Source: Desulfobulbaceae bacterium (lineage in GTDB: Bacteria; Desulfobacterota; Desulfobulbia; Desulfobulbales; Desulfurivibrionaceae). From it: a stretch of 27,973 nucleotides of DNA. A model generated the notes under the pieces. It was not told the DNA's origin. It saw only the letters and a program-made list of their open reading frames with translations, and did not search any database. Shown piece by piece: positions 14,492 through 23,006 of the stretch (its first letter is position 1; each line of letters begins with the position of its first letter). The stretch lies in contig DOZO01000055.1 of the NCBI GenBank assembly GCA_003517965.1, positions 1 to 27,973 on the forward strand, read 5' to 3'. Both the position numbers and the translations under genes were made by a program.

Positions 14492-15010
14492 TCATTGGTG
14501 GTCTCGGTTATCGTCGTTACGCCGCCGTTTAAAAGACAGATGAGAGGGGTGAACACCTTCGCGCAACATGAAGAAACTGGTTTCAAGAAGTTCGACACCA
14601 GTCAAGATTCCAACGGTAAGCACGGCAAGAACCACGCCGCCATGCTCATGGCCCAGTCCTATAACCGCGCCGATAGCAGATAGCATCCAGATTACCGCCG
14701 CTGAGGTAACACCCTGTACCAACCCTTCTTTGGCCATGATTACGCCGGCGCCAAGAAAGCCAATTCCGGTGACCACCTGTCCGACTACCCGACTTGGATC
14801 AGCGCCAGTGCCATCGGTGATCAAAGCGCCCAGTGACACGAAGACCTCGGTGCCAAGACAAATAAGGATGCTGGTGCGGATTCCCGCTGGTTTACCACGT
14901 AGCTGACGTTCTAAGCCAATTATGCCGCCACAAATCATGGCAACTACGATGCGCTGCCAGAAAATAGGAGTGTAAGGGTTGAACAGTTGCATAATATGAT
15001 GCTCCATCAT
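14492..15010 (-). CDS. MgtC/SapB-family membrane protein
   Basis: 172 residues with about five hydrophobic helices. The N-terminal MgtC block is present: GGIIGLERQLRGKPAGIRT and then LGTEVFVSLGA, GQVVTGIGFLGAGVI and VQGVTSAAVIWMLSAIG. MgtC proteins affect the F1Fo ATPase and magnesium or acid adaptation in pathogens; the role in environmental anaerobes is unknown. The soluble C-terminal ACT-like domain of Salmonella MgtC is absent, so this is the short form. The start may be ATG 15010 or the in-frame ATG at 14992, which has GGAG 9 nt upstream. It begins 25 bp after miaB in the same direction and may be cotranscribed. Confidence 0.88.
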   Translation of the reverse strand: MMEHHIMQLFNPYTPIFWQRIVVAMICGGIIGLERQLRGKPAGIRTSILICLGTEVFVSLGALITDGTGADPSRVVGQVVTGIGFLGAGVIMAKEGLVQGVTSAAVIWMLSAIGAVIGLGHEHGGVVLAVLTVGILTGVELLETSFFMLREGVHPSHLSFKRRRNDDNRDHQ

Positions 15011-15035
15011 TTAATTATATTAATCGTAGGAAGGA

Positions 15036-16364
15036 CTATATCATTTGCCCACGCAACGAATTCTGACAGGCATCCACAATCTTCACCACGAACAATTGTC
15101 CAGGTGTCAATTTGGCGGCGCAAGCAAAATTGACGATCTGATTAGCTCCGGTTCGGCCACTCCATTGATTGTCTGGAGCCTTGCTTGCCCCTTCTACCAT
15201 AACTTCCACAGTTTTACCGATCTCTACTTGTTTTAGAGCAAGGGATATTTCATTTTGTCGCACCTGCAATCTGGCAAGCCGCTCGCTCTTGATTTCCTCC
15301 GTAACCTTGTCAGGAAAATCAGCGGCCTTGGCGTTGGGCCGGTCAGAATATTTAAAAGAATAAGCGCCATGATAACGCACCTTATCCAGCACCTGCATAG
15401 TGGCAGCAAAATCATCATCGGTTTCACCTGGGAAACCGATGATGATATCGGTGGTCAAGGCGATATCTGGTCTGTATTTCCGCAGTCTGGCCACCTTGTC
15501 GAGATAGGTCTCGATGGTGTATTTGCGATTCATCCGCTGCAAGATAATGTTTGAGCCGGACTGTACCGGCAGATGAAAATGCGGACAAAGTGAAGGTATC
15601 TCGATAAAACAACGCATCAACTCTTCGGAAAGATCCTTGGGGTGGGAGGTGGTAAACCGAAGCCGCTGTAAGCCATCAATGGCGGCAACCGAGCGCAGAA
15701 GCTCAGGAAAACTTTTGCTCTGCCTGCCATCGCGGCCCTTGCCATACGAATTGACATTCTGACCAATGAGGGTGAGCTCCTGGATCCCTTGATTAACAAG
15801 CTGGGTCGCCTCGGCCATAATATCGGTGAAACTCCGGCTTATCTCTCTGCCTCGGGTATAGGGAACCACGCAGTAAGTACAAAAATTATCACAGCCCTGC
15901 ATGATGGTGATAAATCGTTTGTGCGGTGCGCCATCTGCCAGGCTGGGTAAAAAAGGCGGGATAATAAAATCAACGGAAAGATCAGTGGCCACCTGGGGTT
16001 TTTTCTCCCGGCGGGCCGCAGCAACCAAAGAGGGTAGGGCGTAGATCGCTTGTGGACCCATGACAATATCGATATAGGGCATTCGCTCCAGCAACGATGC
16101 GCCATCCTGTTGGGCCACGCAACCGGTAACAGCCAGGATTAGGCGCGGATTTTTTGCCTTGAGTTTCTTGTAGCGGCCAAAGCAACTATATGCCTTATGC
16201 GCGGCCTTGCCACGGATACTGCAAGTATTGACTACAACTACATCAGCCTTATCAGGCTTGTCAGTCTGGAGATAGGAATGCTCGCCAAGAAGTTGAGCCA
16301 TGATCTCGGAATCACGCTCATTCATCTGGCAGCCAAAGGTTTCCATGAAGAGGAGTTGTATCAT
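15036..16364 (-). CDS. miaB: tRNA-2-methylthio-N6-dimethylallyladenosine synthase MiaB
   Basis: 442 residues with the full methylthiotransferase layout. The N-terminal UPF0004 domain holds the auxiliary 4Fe-4S cysteines C12, C48 and C82. The radical SAM domain has CDNFCTYC (C158, C162, C165), and a C-terminal TRAM domain follows (about 375-440). It adds the methylthio group to i6A37 of tRNA; the i6A is made by MiaA, encoded at 20742. The signature TFGCQMNERDSE favours MiaB over MtaB or RimO. It follows the DUF4911 gene by 15 bp in the purB operon. Confidence 0.97.
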   Translation of the reverse strand: MIQLLFMETFGCQMNERDSEIMAQLLGEHSYLQTDKPDKADVVVVNTCSIRGKAAHKAYSCFGRYKKLKAKNPRLILAVTGCVAQQDGASLLERMPYIDIVMGPQAIYALPSLVAAARREKKPQVATDLSVDFIIPPFLPSLADGAPHKRFITIMQGCDNFCTYCVVPYTRGREISRSFTDIMAEATQLVNQGIQELTLIGQNVNSYGKGRDGRQSKSFPELLRSVAAIDGLQRLRFTTSHPKDLSEELMRCFIEIPSLCPHFHLPVQSGSNIILQRMNRKYTIETYLDKVARLRKYRPDIALTTDIIIGFPGETDDDFAATMQVLDKVRYHGAYSFKYSDRPNAKAADFPDKVTEEIKSERLARLQVRQNEISLALKQVEIGKTVEVMVEGASKAPDNQWSGRTGANQIVNFACAAKLTPGQLFVVKIVDACQNSLRGQMI

Positions 16365-16379
16365 TCTTGATATTTTACC

Positions 16380-16601
16380 TTAACTATTCAATGTGTTCGA
16401 GTTAAGCCGTAGGTTCATACTTTGCAGAATCTGTTTCACCTCGTTGTCCAGCTCAGGAGGATATTTTAATTCCACAATCCCTTTGATACGATCAACAGTG
16501 GACATAATCGCCAGATTATCATAGGCTTCCAGAATAAATTTAAGAAAATAGATTTGTTCTGAGGGAATACGAACCAGGAGACTGGTCAAAAAAATTGCCA
16601 T
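16380..16601 (-). CDS. DUF4911 domain protein (73 aa)
   Basis: From ATG 16601 the product is 73 residues. The core, LVRIPSEQIYFLKFILEAYD followed by NLAIMSTVD, G-IVELKYPPE and L-DNEVKQIL, matches my recollection of the DUF4911 family found beside miaB or similar genes in Desulfobacterota. Its function is unknown. The frame is open upstream to ATG 16733, but that stretch overlaps the 3' end of purB and has no similarity to the domain. With the 16601 start it lies 7 nt after the purB stop and 15 nt before miaB, so it is a tightly packed operon gene. DUF4911 often borders tRNA-modification genes, so a link to MiaB is possible; no catalytic residues are evident. Confidence 0.82.
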   Translation of the reverse strand: MAIFLTSLLVRIPSEQIYFLKFILEAYDNLAIMSTVDRIKGIVELKYPPELDNEVKQILQSMNLRLNSNTLNS

Positions 16602-16608
16602 GTGTGCA

Positions 16609-18054
16609 TCACACAGATAAGGCAGAATCAACGCCGCCCAGAATATTTTTATACTGAGCAAGCCGGGGCATAACGACTTCAGCAAGAAATTCATCAGTTT
16701 GTTCCGGGGCTCGGCCCACAAACTGACTACCATCTCCGATCAAGGCCTGGAGTTCTTGCAAGGTAAAGGGCACCGCCGGATCATTGGCAAGCCTGCTCAG
16801 TAGATCGTTTTCCAGGCCTTCCTCCTTGACCACTTTTCCCGCAGCCACGGAATGAACTTTGATTAGCTCATGCATTTCCTGCCGGCTCTTTCCTTTCTCC
16901 ACGCAGGCCATAAGAATCTGTTCAGTGGCCATGAAAGGCAGCTCCTGAGCAAGATGACGCGCAATCTGTTTCGGATAAACAACCATTCCCTGCGAAACGT
17001 TGAGAAACAACTTTAATATTGCATCGGCAAGAAGAAAGGCCTGTGGGATATCCATCCGCCGAATAGCTGAATCATCCAGGGTCCGCTCAAACCATTGATT
17101 GGCATAGGTTGCGCCAAAATTGCTCACCAACCCCATGAGCTTTCTGGCCAGGCCAGTCATCCGTTCGGAACGCATGGGGTTACGTTTATAGGCCATAGCA
17201 GAGCTGCCAACCTGTTGTTTTTCAAAGGGTTCTTCCTGAACCTTGAGATTGCTGAGCAGGCGAAGATCCACGGCAAATTTGTGGGCGGTGGCGCCGATGC
17301 CAGCCAGGGTTTCGATGGTTTTCATGTCAAGCTTACGGGTATATGTCTGGCCAGTAACGGCAAAAACCTCAGTAAACCCAAGCTTTCGAGCAACAAGCTC
17401 ATCCATTTTGCGAACCTTAGTATGATCTCCCTTAAACAGCTCAATAAAGGTAGCCTGAGTGCCGACCGTGCCTTTGGCCCCCCGCGCCTTAATCTGGGAC
17501 TCAAGATGCTCGATATAGTCAAGATCCATCAAAAGATCCTGGATATACAGGGTGTTACGCTTGCCTACCGTTGTGGGTTGGGCTGGTTGATAATGGGTGT
17601 AGCCCAAGGTCGCCAGACCTTTATGCTGAGCACAAAAAGCGGCAAGATTGGCAATAACATTGACCAAGCTCTTTTTGACGAGCTGCAGGCCCTTTTTCTG
17701 GAGAAGCAAATCAGTGTTACAGCCGACAAACTGAGAAGTGGCTCCAAGATGGATAATCGGCTCGGCAGTAGGGCACTTCAGGCCGTAAGCATAGACATGG
17801 GCCATGACATCATGGCGGATTTCCTTTTCTTTTGCTTTAGCCACCTCGAAATCAATATCCGTGGCATGGGCTCGGAGTTCATCAAGCATAGCGCTTGTAA
17901 CGAGATCCGTGAGGCCTAATTCATGCTGGGCTTCAGCCAAAGCAATCCAGCAGCGCCGCCAGGTTTCAAACTTGGTACGCTCAGAAAAAAGCTCTTGCAT
18001 CTCGCGACTGGTATAGCGGCTGACCAGTGGCTCCTGATAGATATCACGATTCAT
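16609..18054 (-). CDS. purB: Adenylosuccinate lyase (long, eukaryote-like type)
   Basis: 481 residues of the fumarase/aspartase superfamily. Its signature loop is VGSSAMAYKRNPMRSER, followed by a second conserved segment around GATSQFVGCNTD and TVGTQATF. It acts twice in purine synthesis: SAICAR to AICAR, and adenylosuccinate to AMP. Length and the signature (SSAMxYKRNPMRSE) resemble animal ADSL (about 484) more than the 430-456-residue bacterial PurB forms; this branch is also found in some bacteria. GGAG precedes the ATG. It appears to be first in a purB-DUF4911-miaB unit, with a 296-bp A/T-rich region upstream. Confidence 0.95.
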   Translation of the reverse strand: MNRDIYQEPLVSRYTSREMQELFSERTKFETWRRCWIALAEAQHELGLTDLVTSAMLDELRAHATDIDFEVAKAKEKEIRHDVMAHVYAYGLKCPTAEPIIHLGATSQFVGCNTDLLLQKKGLQLVKKSLVNVIANLAAFCAQHKGLATLGYTHYQPAQPTTVGKRNTLYIQDLLMDLDYIEHLESQIKARGAKGTVGTQATFIELFKGDHTKVRKMDELVARKLGFTEVFAVTGQTYTRKLDMKTIETLAGIGATAHKFAVDLRLLSNLKVQEEPFEKQQVGSSAMAYKRNPMRSERMTGLARKLMGLVSNFGATYANQWFERTLDDSAIRRMDIPQAFLLADAILKLFLNVSQGMVVYPKQIARHLAQELPFMATEQILMACVEKGKSRQEMHELIKVHSVAAGKVVKEEGLENDLLSRLANDPAVPFTLQELQALIGDGSQFVGRAPEQTDEFLAEVVMPRLAQYKNILGGVDSALSV

Positions 18055-18350
18055 AACATCTCCATCTCAAAATAAAGTGGCCCGATTCGCTTCAGTTCCA
18101 CTCGAAAAATCGGCTTCAATAGCGGGAGAGCCGTTAAGCAAAATATTGAACATCGAATTCTACCAGGACGGCTAATGAGCCATAAAATCGTGGCAGAATA
18201 GTACAAGATATTTTCGCACAGCTCATAAATTCTTTAACAGAAAAATAGAAAAATTGCTTAATAAAGGCTACGATAGCAACTTCAGTTTTCATCTTAATAC
18301 ACAACGTCGCATAATGTATATTATGTATAGTAAAATAAAATTAAATAAAA
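18055..18350. other. A/T-rich intergenic region between recJ and purB
   Basis: No gene is supported in 296 bp. It contains GGAG before purB, a small palindrome CATAAT-GTAT-ATTATG (18310-18325), and A/T-rich stretches that could hold the purB promoter, though I cannot pick one with confidence. Both flanking genes read on the minus strand. Confidence 0.5.
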
Positions 18351-20102
18351 TCAAACTGATAACTGCTTAAAATCAACCGCTTCCACCTGCCAGGTAGTTT
18401 TATCGCGATAAGTATTGCGGCGAAGCCTGAAGGCAACTTTCAAAGGTTGACCTGTACCAAGCAGACTTCGAAAACTACCCAGACCAAAACCTATCCCGCT
18501 GAGAATCGCACCGTGGAAGTTCACCGTGAACCTCAAATGATTTACGCCCACCTCACAGGGATGATCAGCTGTTCCCTGAGCGCTAAAAACCGGCTCTGGA
18601 TTACCCATGCCGAACGGTGCCATCTTTTCATACATCCGCAAGAATCCCGGTTCAAAGATGTTGCCGTTTTCTTCATGCCAATCGATGTCAACTTTTGGGA
18701 TAAACATGGTATCCGTGACGATCTCGCTGAGTCGCTTCTGAAAATGCTCCCTTAACGCTGGAAGACTCTCAACCGGCAAGCTCAACCCCACGGCGGCCTC
18801 ATGCCCGCCAAAGGCTATAAAAAGATCATCCCTTTCTTTTAGTACCCCATAAAGATTGACTCCAGGCACCGAACGCCCCGAACCTTTTGCTATCCCATCC
18901 TTAAGCGTGAAAACCAGCGTTGGTCGGTTAAATTTTTCAACTATTCTGGCCGCGCCAATGCCTATTACCCCGGAATGCCATCCTTCCCCTGTGATAATGA
19001 GGCCCTTTTCTCCTATCTCCACGGCCATTTCCGCCTGGCTAAAGGCCTCGCGGCACATTGTCTCAAGCACGGATTTTCTCAACTCATTTTCCGTGTTTAA
19101 TTCCCCGGCAAGTTCTTTGGCACGCTTTCGATCTTCCGTGACCAGTAAATTCAAGGCTCGTCCGGCATCCCCCATTCGGCCTGCGGCATTCAGACGTGGT
19201 CCGAGGCGAAAGCCTATATCCTCACAGTTTACCCTGGGGCCGACAATGCCTGATACCCGGCTGAGTTCTACAAACCCAGGCCGAACACCTGCGGACAATA
19301 CCTCAAGTCCTGCTTTAACTAATAGGCGATTTATCCCTGTAATCGGCACCATATCTGCAATAGTTCCGACAGCAACCAAGTCAAGATATGACTTTAGATT
19401 AGGAATCTCAAGTCCCTTTACCCAAAACCGGTTCTGTGTATGCAAGGATTTCCTGATTCCCATGGCCAGATAAAAAGCAACCCCGACTCCAGCCAGATGC
19501 TTCTCTGGAAAGGCGCAACCTTTTTGCCAGGGATTCAACACGGCCTCAGCTTGGGGCAATTCCCCAGGTGGTTGATGATGATCCGTAACAATGACCGCGC
19601 AACCCAGTTCCTGCAACTCACGTACCTGCAGATGACTGGAAATACCGCAATCAACGGTGATTACCAGAGGCGTCTGTTCCAACACAGACGGAGGCACACT
19701 ACGCTTGATAGCCTCAAGATGCAGACCATACCCATCAAGTAAACGATGAGGTTGACTGGTGTATATTGTTGAAAAACCGATTTTTTTCAAGAAAATATAA
19801 AGAAGTGCCGCCCCGGTGGTGCCATCAACATCATAATCGCCATAAACAATTACCGGAGTCTTATTAGTGAGGGCCTGTAAGACAACCTCCACTGCCTTTG
19901 TCATCCCCTTCATCAGAAATGGCGAAGGAAGATCGATTAAGGATGCAGAAAAAAACCTCGCCGCCTGAGCCCGATTTTCCACGCCTCTAGTTAGAAGAAT
20001 AGCTGCTATCGGTTTAGGCAACTCAAGTTCTACCGCCAGAAGGTCAACACGAACGTGATCAATGGGAGTTATTTGCCAGATTTTCTTAATTTTAGGCAGC
20101 AA
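18351..20102 (-). CDS. recJ: Single-stranded-DNA-specific 5'-3' exonuclease RecJ
   Basis: 583 residues, close to E. coli RecJ (577). The DHH phosphoesterase motifs are intact: VIVYGDYDVDGTTGAAL (D89, D91, D93), VITVDCG (D151) and VTDHH (174-176). FRLGPRLNAAGRMGDA gives motif IV, and the DHHA1 substrate domain has FGGHEAAVGLSL. A C-terminal OB-like domain follows. It degrades ssDNA in mismatch repair and RecF-type recombination, using manganese or magnesium. It is followed by no close gene; pgsA lies 75 bp upstream in the same direction. Confidence 0.97.
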   Translation of the reverse strand: MLPKIKKIWQITPIDHVRVDLLAVELELPKPIAAILLTRGVENRAQAARFFSASLIDLPSPFLMKGMTKAVEVVLQALTNKTPVIVYGDYDVDGTTGAALLYIFLKKIGFSTIYTSQPHRLLDGYGLHLEAIKRSVPPSVLEQTPLVITVDCGISSHLQVRELQELGCAVIVTDHHQPPGELPQAEAVLNPWQKGCAFPEKHLAGVGVAFYLAMGIRKSLHTQNRFWVKGLEIPNLKSYLDLVAVGTIADMVPITGINRLLVKAGLEVLSAGVRPGFVELSRVSGIVGPRVNCEDIGFRLGPRLNAAGRMGDAGRALNLLVTEDRKRAKELAGELNTENELRKSVLETMCREAFSQAEMAVEIGEKGLIITGEGWHSGVIGIGAARIVEKFNRPTLVFTLKDGIAKGSGRSVPGVNLYGVLKERDDLFIAFGGHEAAVGLSLPVESLPALREHFQKRLSEIVTDTMFIPKVDIDWHEENGNIFEPGFLRMYEKMAPFGMGNPEPVFSAQGTADHPCEVGVNHLRFTVNFHGAILSGIGFGLGSFRSLLGTGQPLKVAFRLRRNTYRDKTTWQVEAVDFKQLSV

Positions 20103-20177
20103 GTGTACCTCAGTGTTTACTTGATGTTAGTTTTGTATTACTGCGAATAGGCGAAACTATTACTACTATAAAATTAC

Positions 20178-20726
20178 CTATCTTTGAGTTGTCGCGTCAG
20201 GATCTCCCAAAATACCTAAACCCCGTATCATGTAATGCATCCCGGAGAGGATGGTGCAAGCAGCGGTAGCATAAATTAGATAGTTTACCACAGGGAAAAT
20301 TTCCTTAAAATAATCATGACCAAGAAAATAAACTACGGTGAGTAACTGCATGAAGGTCGTGACCTTACTTATCAGCGAGGGTTTTATCTTGAATTCACGG
20401 TCATAAAGCATGAGAATGCCGATCCCTCCGCAGATCAAAACATCCCTGCTCACCACAATAACGGTCAACCATTTTGGCAAAATATCAAGGACGGCGAGGG
20501 TAATATAGGAAGTGATCAACAAGAGTTTATCAGCGATAGGATCAATAAAGGCGCCAAAATCGGTTTTTTGTTTCAGCACTCTGGCTAAAAAACCATCCAA
20601 GGCATCAGTGACCCCAGCCAGGACAAAAACCCAGAAAGCGGCAAGCTTTTCACCGTCAATAAGAAAAATTACCAGGAGTGGTATAAGCAGAATCCTGCCG
20701 ATAGTAAGAAGATTCGGAATGTTCAT
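20178..20726 (-). CDS. pgsA: CDP-diacylglycerol-glycerol-3-phosphate 3-phosphatidyltransferase
   Basis: 182 residues, matching E. coli PgsA (182). Start MNIPNLLTIGRILLIPLLV is typical. The CDP-alcohol phosphatidyltransferase motif is complete: D44-G45, A48-R49, G58, D62 and D66. A multi-pass inner-membrane enzyme that makes phosphatidylglycerol phosphate from the CDP-diacylglycerol produced by CdsA. Its start is 15 bp after the miaA stop. Other CDP-alcohol transferases (PssA, Cls-like) are less likely from length and N-terminus. Confidence 0.94.
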   Translation of the reverse strand: MNIPNLLTIGRILLIPLLVIFLIDGEKLAAFWVFVLAGVTDALDGFLARVLKQKTDFGAFIDPIADKLLLITSYITLAVLDILPKWLTVIVVSRDVLICGGIGILMLYDREFKIKPSLISKVTTFMQLLTVVYFLGHDYFKEIFPVVNYLIYATAACTILSGMHYMIRGLGILGDPDATTQR

Positions 20727-20741
20727 AGAATGTTAGTCTCC

Positions 20742-21707
20742 TTATTCTTCGCCAAGAAAATCCCTGACACAAGCAAAAATAGCCATTGTCTCGACTGGGG
20801 CAAACCATCTGATTTGCGGATCAGCGCCAAACCAGGTCATCTGCCGCTTGGCGTAACGCCTGGTATCCCTGGCCAACAGAAAAATGGTCTCTTCCCAATC
20901 CCAGTGACCCTGAATATATTGAAGCATATGCCGGTATCCGATGGACTGCATGGCTTTCAAGTCTGAACCATACCCCATGCCCAGCAATTTTTCCACCTCG
21001 GCCAGAAGTCCTGCGCCAACCATCTGTTCTACCCGCAGATTAATCCGCTCATAGAGAGTCTCTCGTTCGCAGAACAAGCCAAGCTGCAAGGCCTTGGTCA
21101 AACCCGGCTGCACCTGTTGCGCACGGAGATGTTCACTCCAGGGTCGACCAGTGGCCTGAAAAATCTCCAAAGCCCGCAACAGACGGTGGGTATCGTGTGG
21201 ATGGATGCGGCTGGCTGATTCCTTGTCACAAAGGCTCAATTCGGCAAAAAGAACCGCCCTCCCCTCTTCCTGCAAACGTTTTTTCAGATTAGTCCGTAGC
21301 GTATTCGGCACGACGGGAATCTCGAACAACCCTTCCAGTAAACTCTTAAGATAAAGACCCGTGCCTCCGACCAATAAAGGACGGTTGCCCCTGGCGATAA
21401 TCTCTCTGCAGGCCGTGGTAGTGTCTGCGACATAACGGGCTACATGATACTCCTCGTCAGGCGCAACCACATCGAGTAGATGATGGGGTGCCCTGGCGCG
21501 TTCTTCCGCCGTAGCCTTGGCAGTACCGATATCCATATGCCGATAGATTTGCATGGAATCAAGGCCAACGATCTCACAGGAAAATCGTTCAGCCAGAGCG
21601 AGGGAGAGCGCAGTCTTGCCCACGGCCGTCGGGCCGATGAGGATGAGCACGGGTGTGGAGAGCGGAAGTTCTATGGCAAACCCATCCATTGTCTTAATGT
21701 ATGACAA
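20742..21707 (-). CDS. miaA: tRNA dimethylallyltransferase MiaA
   Basis: 321 residues (E. coli 316). P-loop GPTAVGKT (25-32), then the substrate motif LDSMQIYRHMDIGTAKAT (about 49-66), HHLLDVVAPDEEY, and VGGTGLYLKSLLEG. It transfers dimethylallyl from DMAPP to A37 of tRNAs that read UNN codons, giving i6A, which MiaB (15036) then methylthiolates. DMAPP comes from the pathway that includes Dxr. It is divergent from serC. Confidence 0.97.
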   Translation of the reverse strand: MSYIKTMDGFAIELPLSTPVLILIGPTAVGKTALSLALAERFSCEIVGLDSMQIYRHMDIGTAKATAEERARAPHHLLDVVAPDEEYHVARYVADTTTACREIIARGNRPLLVGGTGLYLKSLLEGLFEIPVVPNTLRTNLKKRLQEEGRAVLFAELSLCDKESASRIHPHDTHRLLRALEIFQATGRPWSEHLRAQQVQPGLTKALQLGLFCERETLYERINLRVEQMVGAGLLAEVEKLLGMGYGSDLKAMQSIGYRHMLQYIQGHWDWEETIFLLARDTRRYAKRQMTWFGADPQIRWFAPVETMAIFACVRDFLGEE

Positions 21708-21852
21708 AGAAAAGAATTGTTCTTCAAGCTGGTTTCCGGTACAAATACAAGTTTGTTATCTGACCAACAGGCAAGATAGTCTGTGCTGACAAAACCATTA
21801 TTATCAACGAATACGACATCTATATACCATATATTTTGCAAAGGAGAAGATC

Positions 21853-22935
21853 ATGCCCGAGAGAATTTACAACTTCAGCGCCGGACCATCCACCCTCCCC
21901 GAGGAGGTTCTTGCCCAGGCGGCCAAGGACATTGTAAATTTCAACAACAAGGGCATGGGCCTCATAGAGATGAGCCATCGCTCCAAGGATTTTATCGCCG
22001 TGGCTGACGAAGCCGAGGCTAATCTCCGTGAGTTGATGAAGATACCGGCCAACTACAAGGTATTGTTCCTTCAGGGTGGCGCCTCCACCCAGTTTGCTAT
22101 GATTCCTATGAACCTGCTGGGCCCCGGTAAAATTGCCACCTACCTTAACACCGGCGTTTGGGCAAAAAAGGCGATAAAAGAAGCCAAGCTTTTCGGCAAC
22201 ATCAAGGTGGCTTACAGCAGCGAAGAGAGTACCTTCAACCATGTACCAAAGGATGGCGATTATAGCGTTGATCCTGCGTCTGAATACCTCTATTTCGTTA
22301 CCAACAATACCATCTATGGAACCCAGTTCGCTGCCATGCCCAAGTTCGAAAAAATGCTGATCTCCGATATGTCCTCAGACATCCTGTCCCGCGAGTTTGA
22401 CATCACTCCCTTTGGTTTGGTTTACGCCGGGGCTCAAAAGAACATGGGCCCTGCCGGGGTAACCGTAGTGATCATTCGCGAGGATCTCTTGTGCCGTACC
22501 CCGGCCAATGTGCCGACCATGTTCCAGTATAAGACCCATGCGGACAACGGGTCCATGTTCAACACCCCGCCCTGCTTTTCCATCTATGTGATGGGCCTGG
22601 TACTCAAGTGGCTCAAAAAACTGGGTGGTATCGCGGCAATGGAGAAGATCAACAGGGAAAAGGCGGCCATCCTTTATAACGCCATCGATGCCACTGACTT
22701 TTATCGCGGCCATGCCCAGCCAGGTTCTCGCTCACAGATGAATATCACCTTCAACCTGCCCACCCCGGAACTTGAGGCCCAGTTTATCAAGGAGGCCACA
22801 GCCTTAGGGATGGATGGTCTTAAGGGCCACCGCTCCGTCGGCGGCTGCCGCGCTTCGATTTACAACGCCTTCCCCAAGGCTGGAGTCGAAGCGCTGGTTG
22901 CCTTTATGCAAGAGTTTGAGAGGAAAAATGGATGA
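21853..22935 (+). CDS. serC: Phosphoserine aminotransferase
   Basis: 360 residues, fold-type I PLP enzyme. YNFSAGPSTLPEEVL at the start and LFLQGGASTQFAMIPMNLL are SerC hallmarks; the PLP lysine is K196 in YAGAQKNMGPAG and the PLP-pairing aspartate is D172. It converts 3-phosphohydroxypyruvate and glutamate to phosphoserine. A strong AAGGAG ribosome site lies 6 nt before ATG. Codon use is G/C-richer than the gene upstream. No serA or serB is adjacent. Confidence 0.97.
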   Translation: MPERIYNFSAGPSTLPEEVLAQAAKDIVNFNNKGMGLIEMSHRSKDFIAVADEAEANLRELMKIPANYKVLFLQGGASTQFAMIPMNLLGPGKIATYLNTGVWAKKAIKEAKLFGNIKVAYSSEESTFNHVPKDGDYSVDPASEYLYFVTNNTIYGTQFAAMPKFEKMLISDMSSDILSREFDITPFGLVYAGAQKNMGPAGVTVVIIREDLLCRTPANVPTMFQYKTHADNGSMFNTPPCFSIYVMGLVLKWLKKLGGIAAMEKINREKAAILYNAIDATDFYRGHAQPGSRSQMNITFNLPTPELEAQFIKEATALGMDGLKGHRSVGGCRASIYNAFPKAGVEALVAFMQEFERKNG

Positions 22936-22944
22936 GTAGCCATT

Positions 22945-22983
22945 AGCTATATGCTGTCAGTCACCATCTGAGAGCATATAGCT
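22945..22983. repeat. Perfect 11-bp inverted repeat between serC and the radical SAM gene
   Basis: AGCTATATGCT (22945-22955) and AGCATATAGCT (22973-22983) are exact reverse complements around a 17-nt loop. There is no T-run, so it is a weak terminator at best. AGC-starting heptads recur in phase (AGCATAT, AGCTGAA, AGCTATA) up to about 23000, which hints at a heptamer-type repeat. Confidence 0.6.
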
Positions 22984-23006
22984 GAAGACTATCAGCTATA
23001 AAAACC

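Noticed and set aside
16602..16733. Extended N-terminus of the DUF4911 ORF
   Set aside because: The extra 44 residues overlap the purB 3' end in another frame and do not resemble the domain.
17095..17919. 274-residue plus-strand ORF
   Set aside because: Antisense shadow of purB, with no recognisable domain and no ribosome site.
22945..23000. CRISPR-like repeats
   Set aside because: Repeat units are only 7-11 bp and degenerate, with no spacers of constant length and no cas genes nearby.
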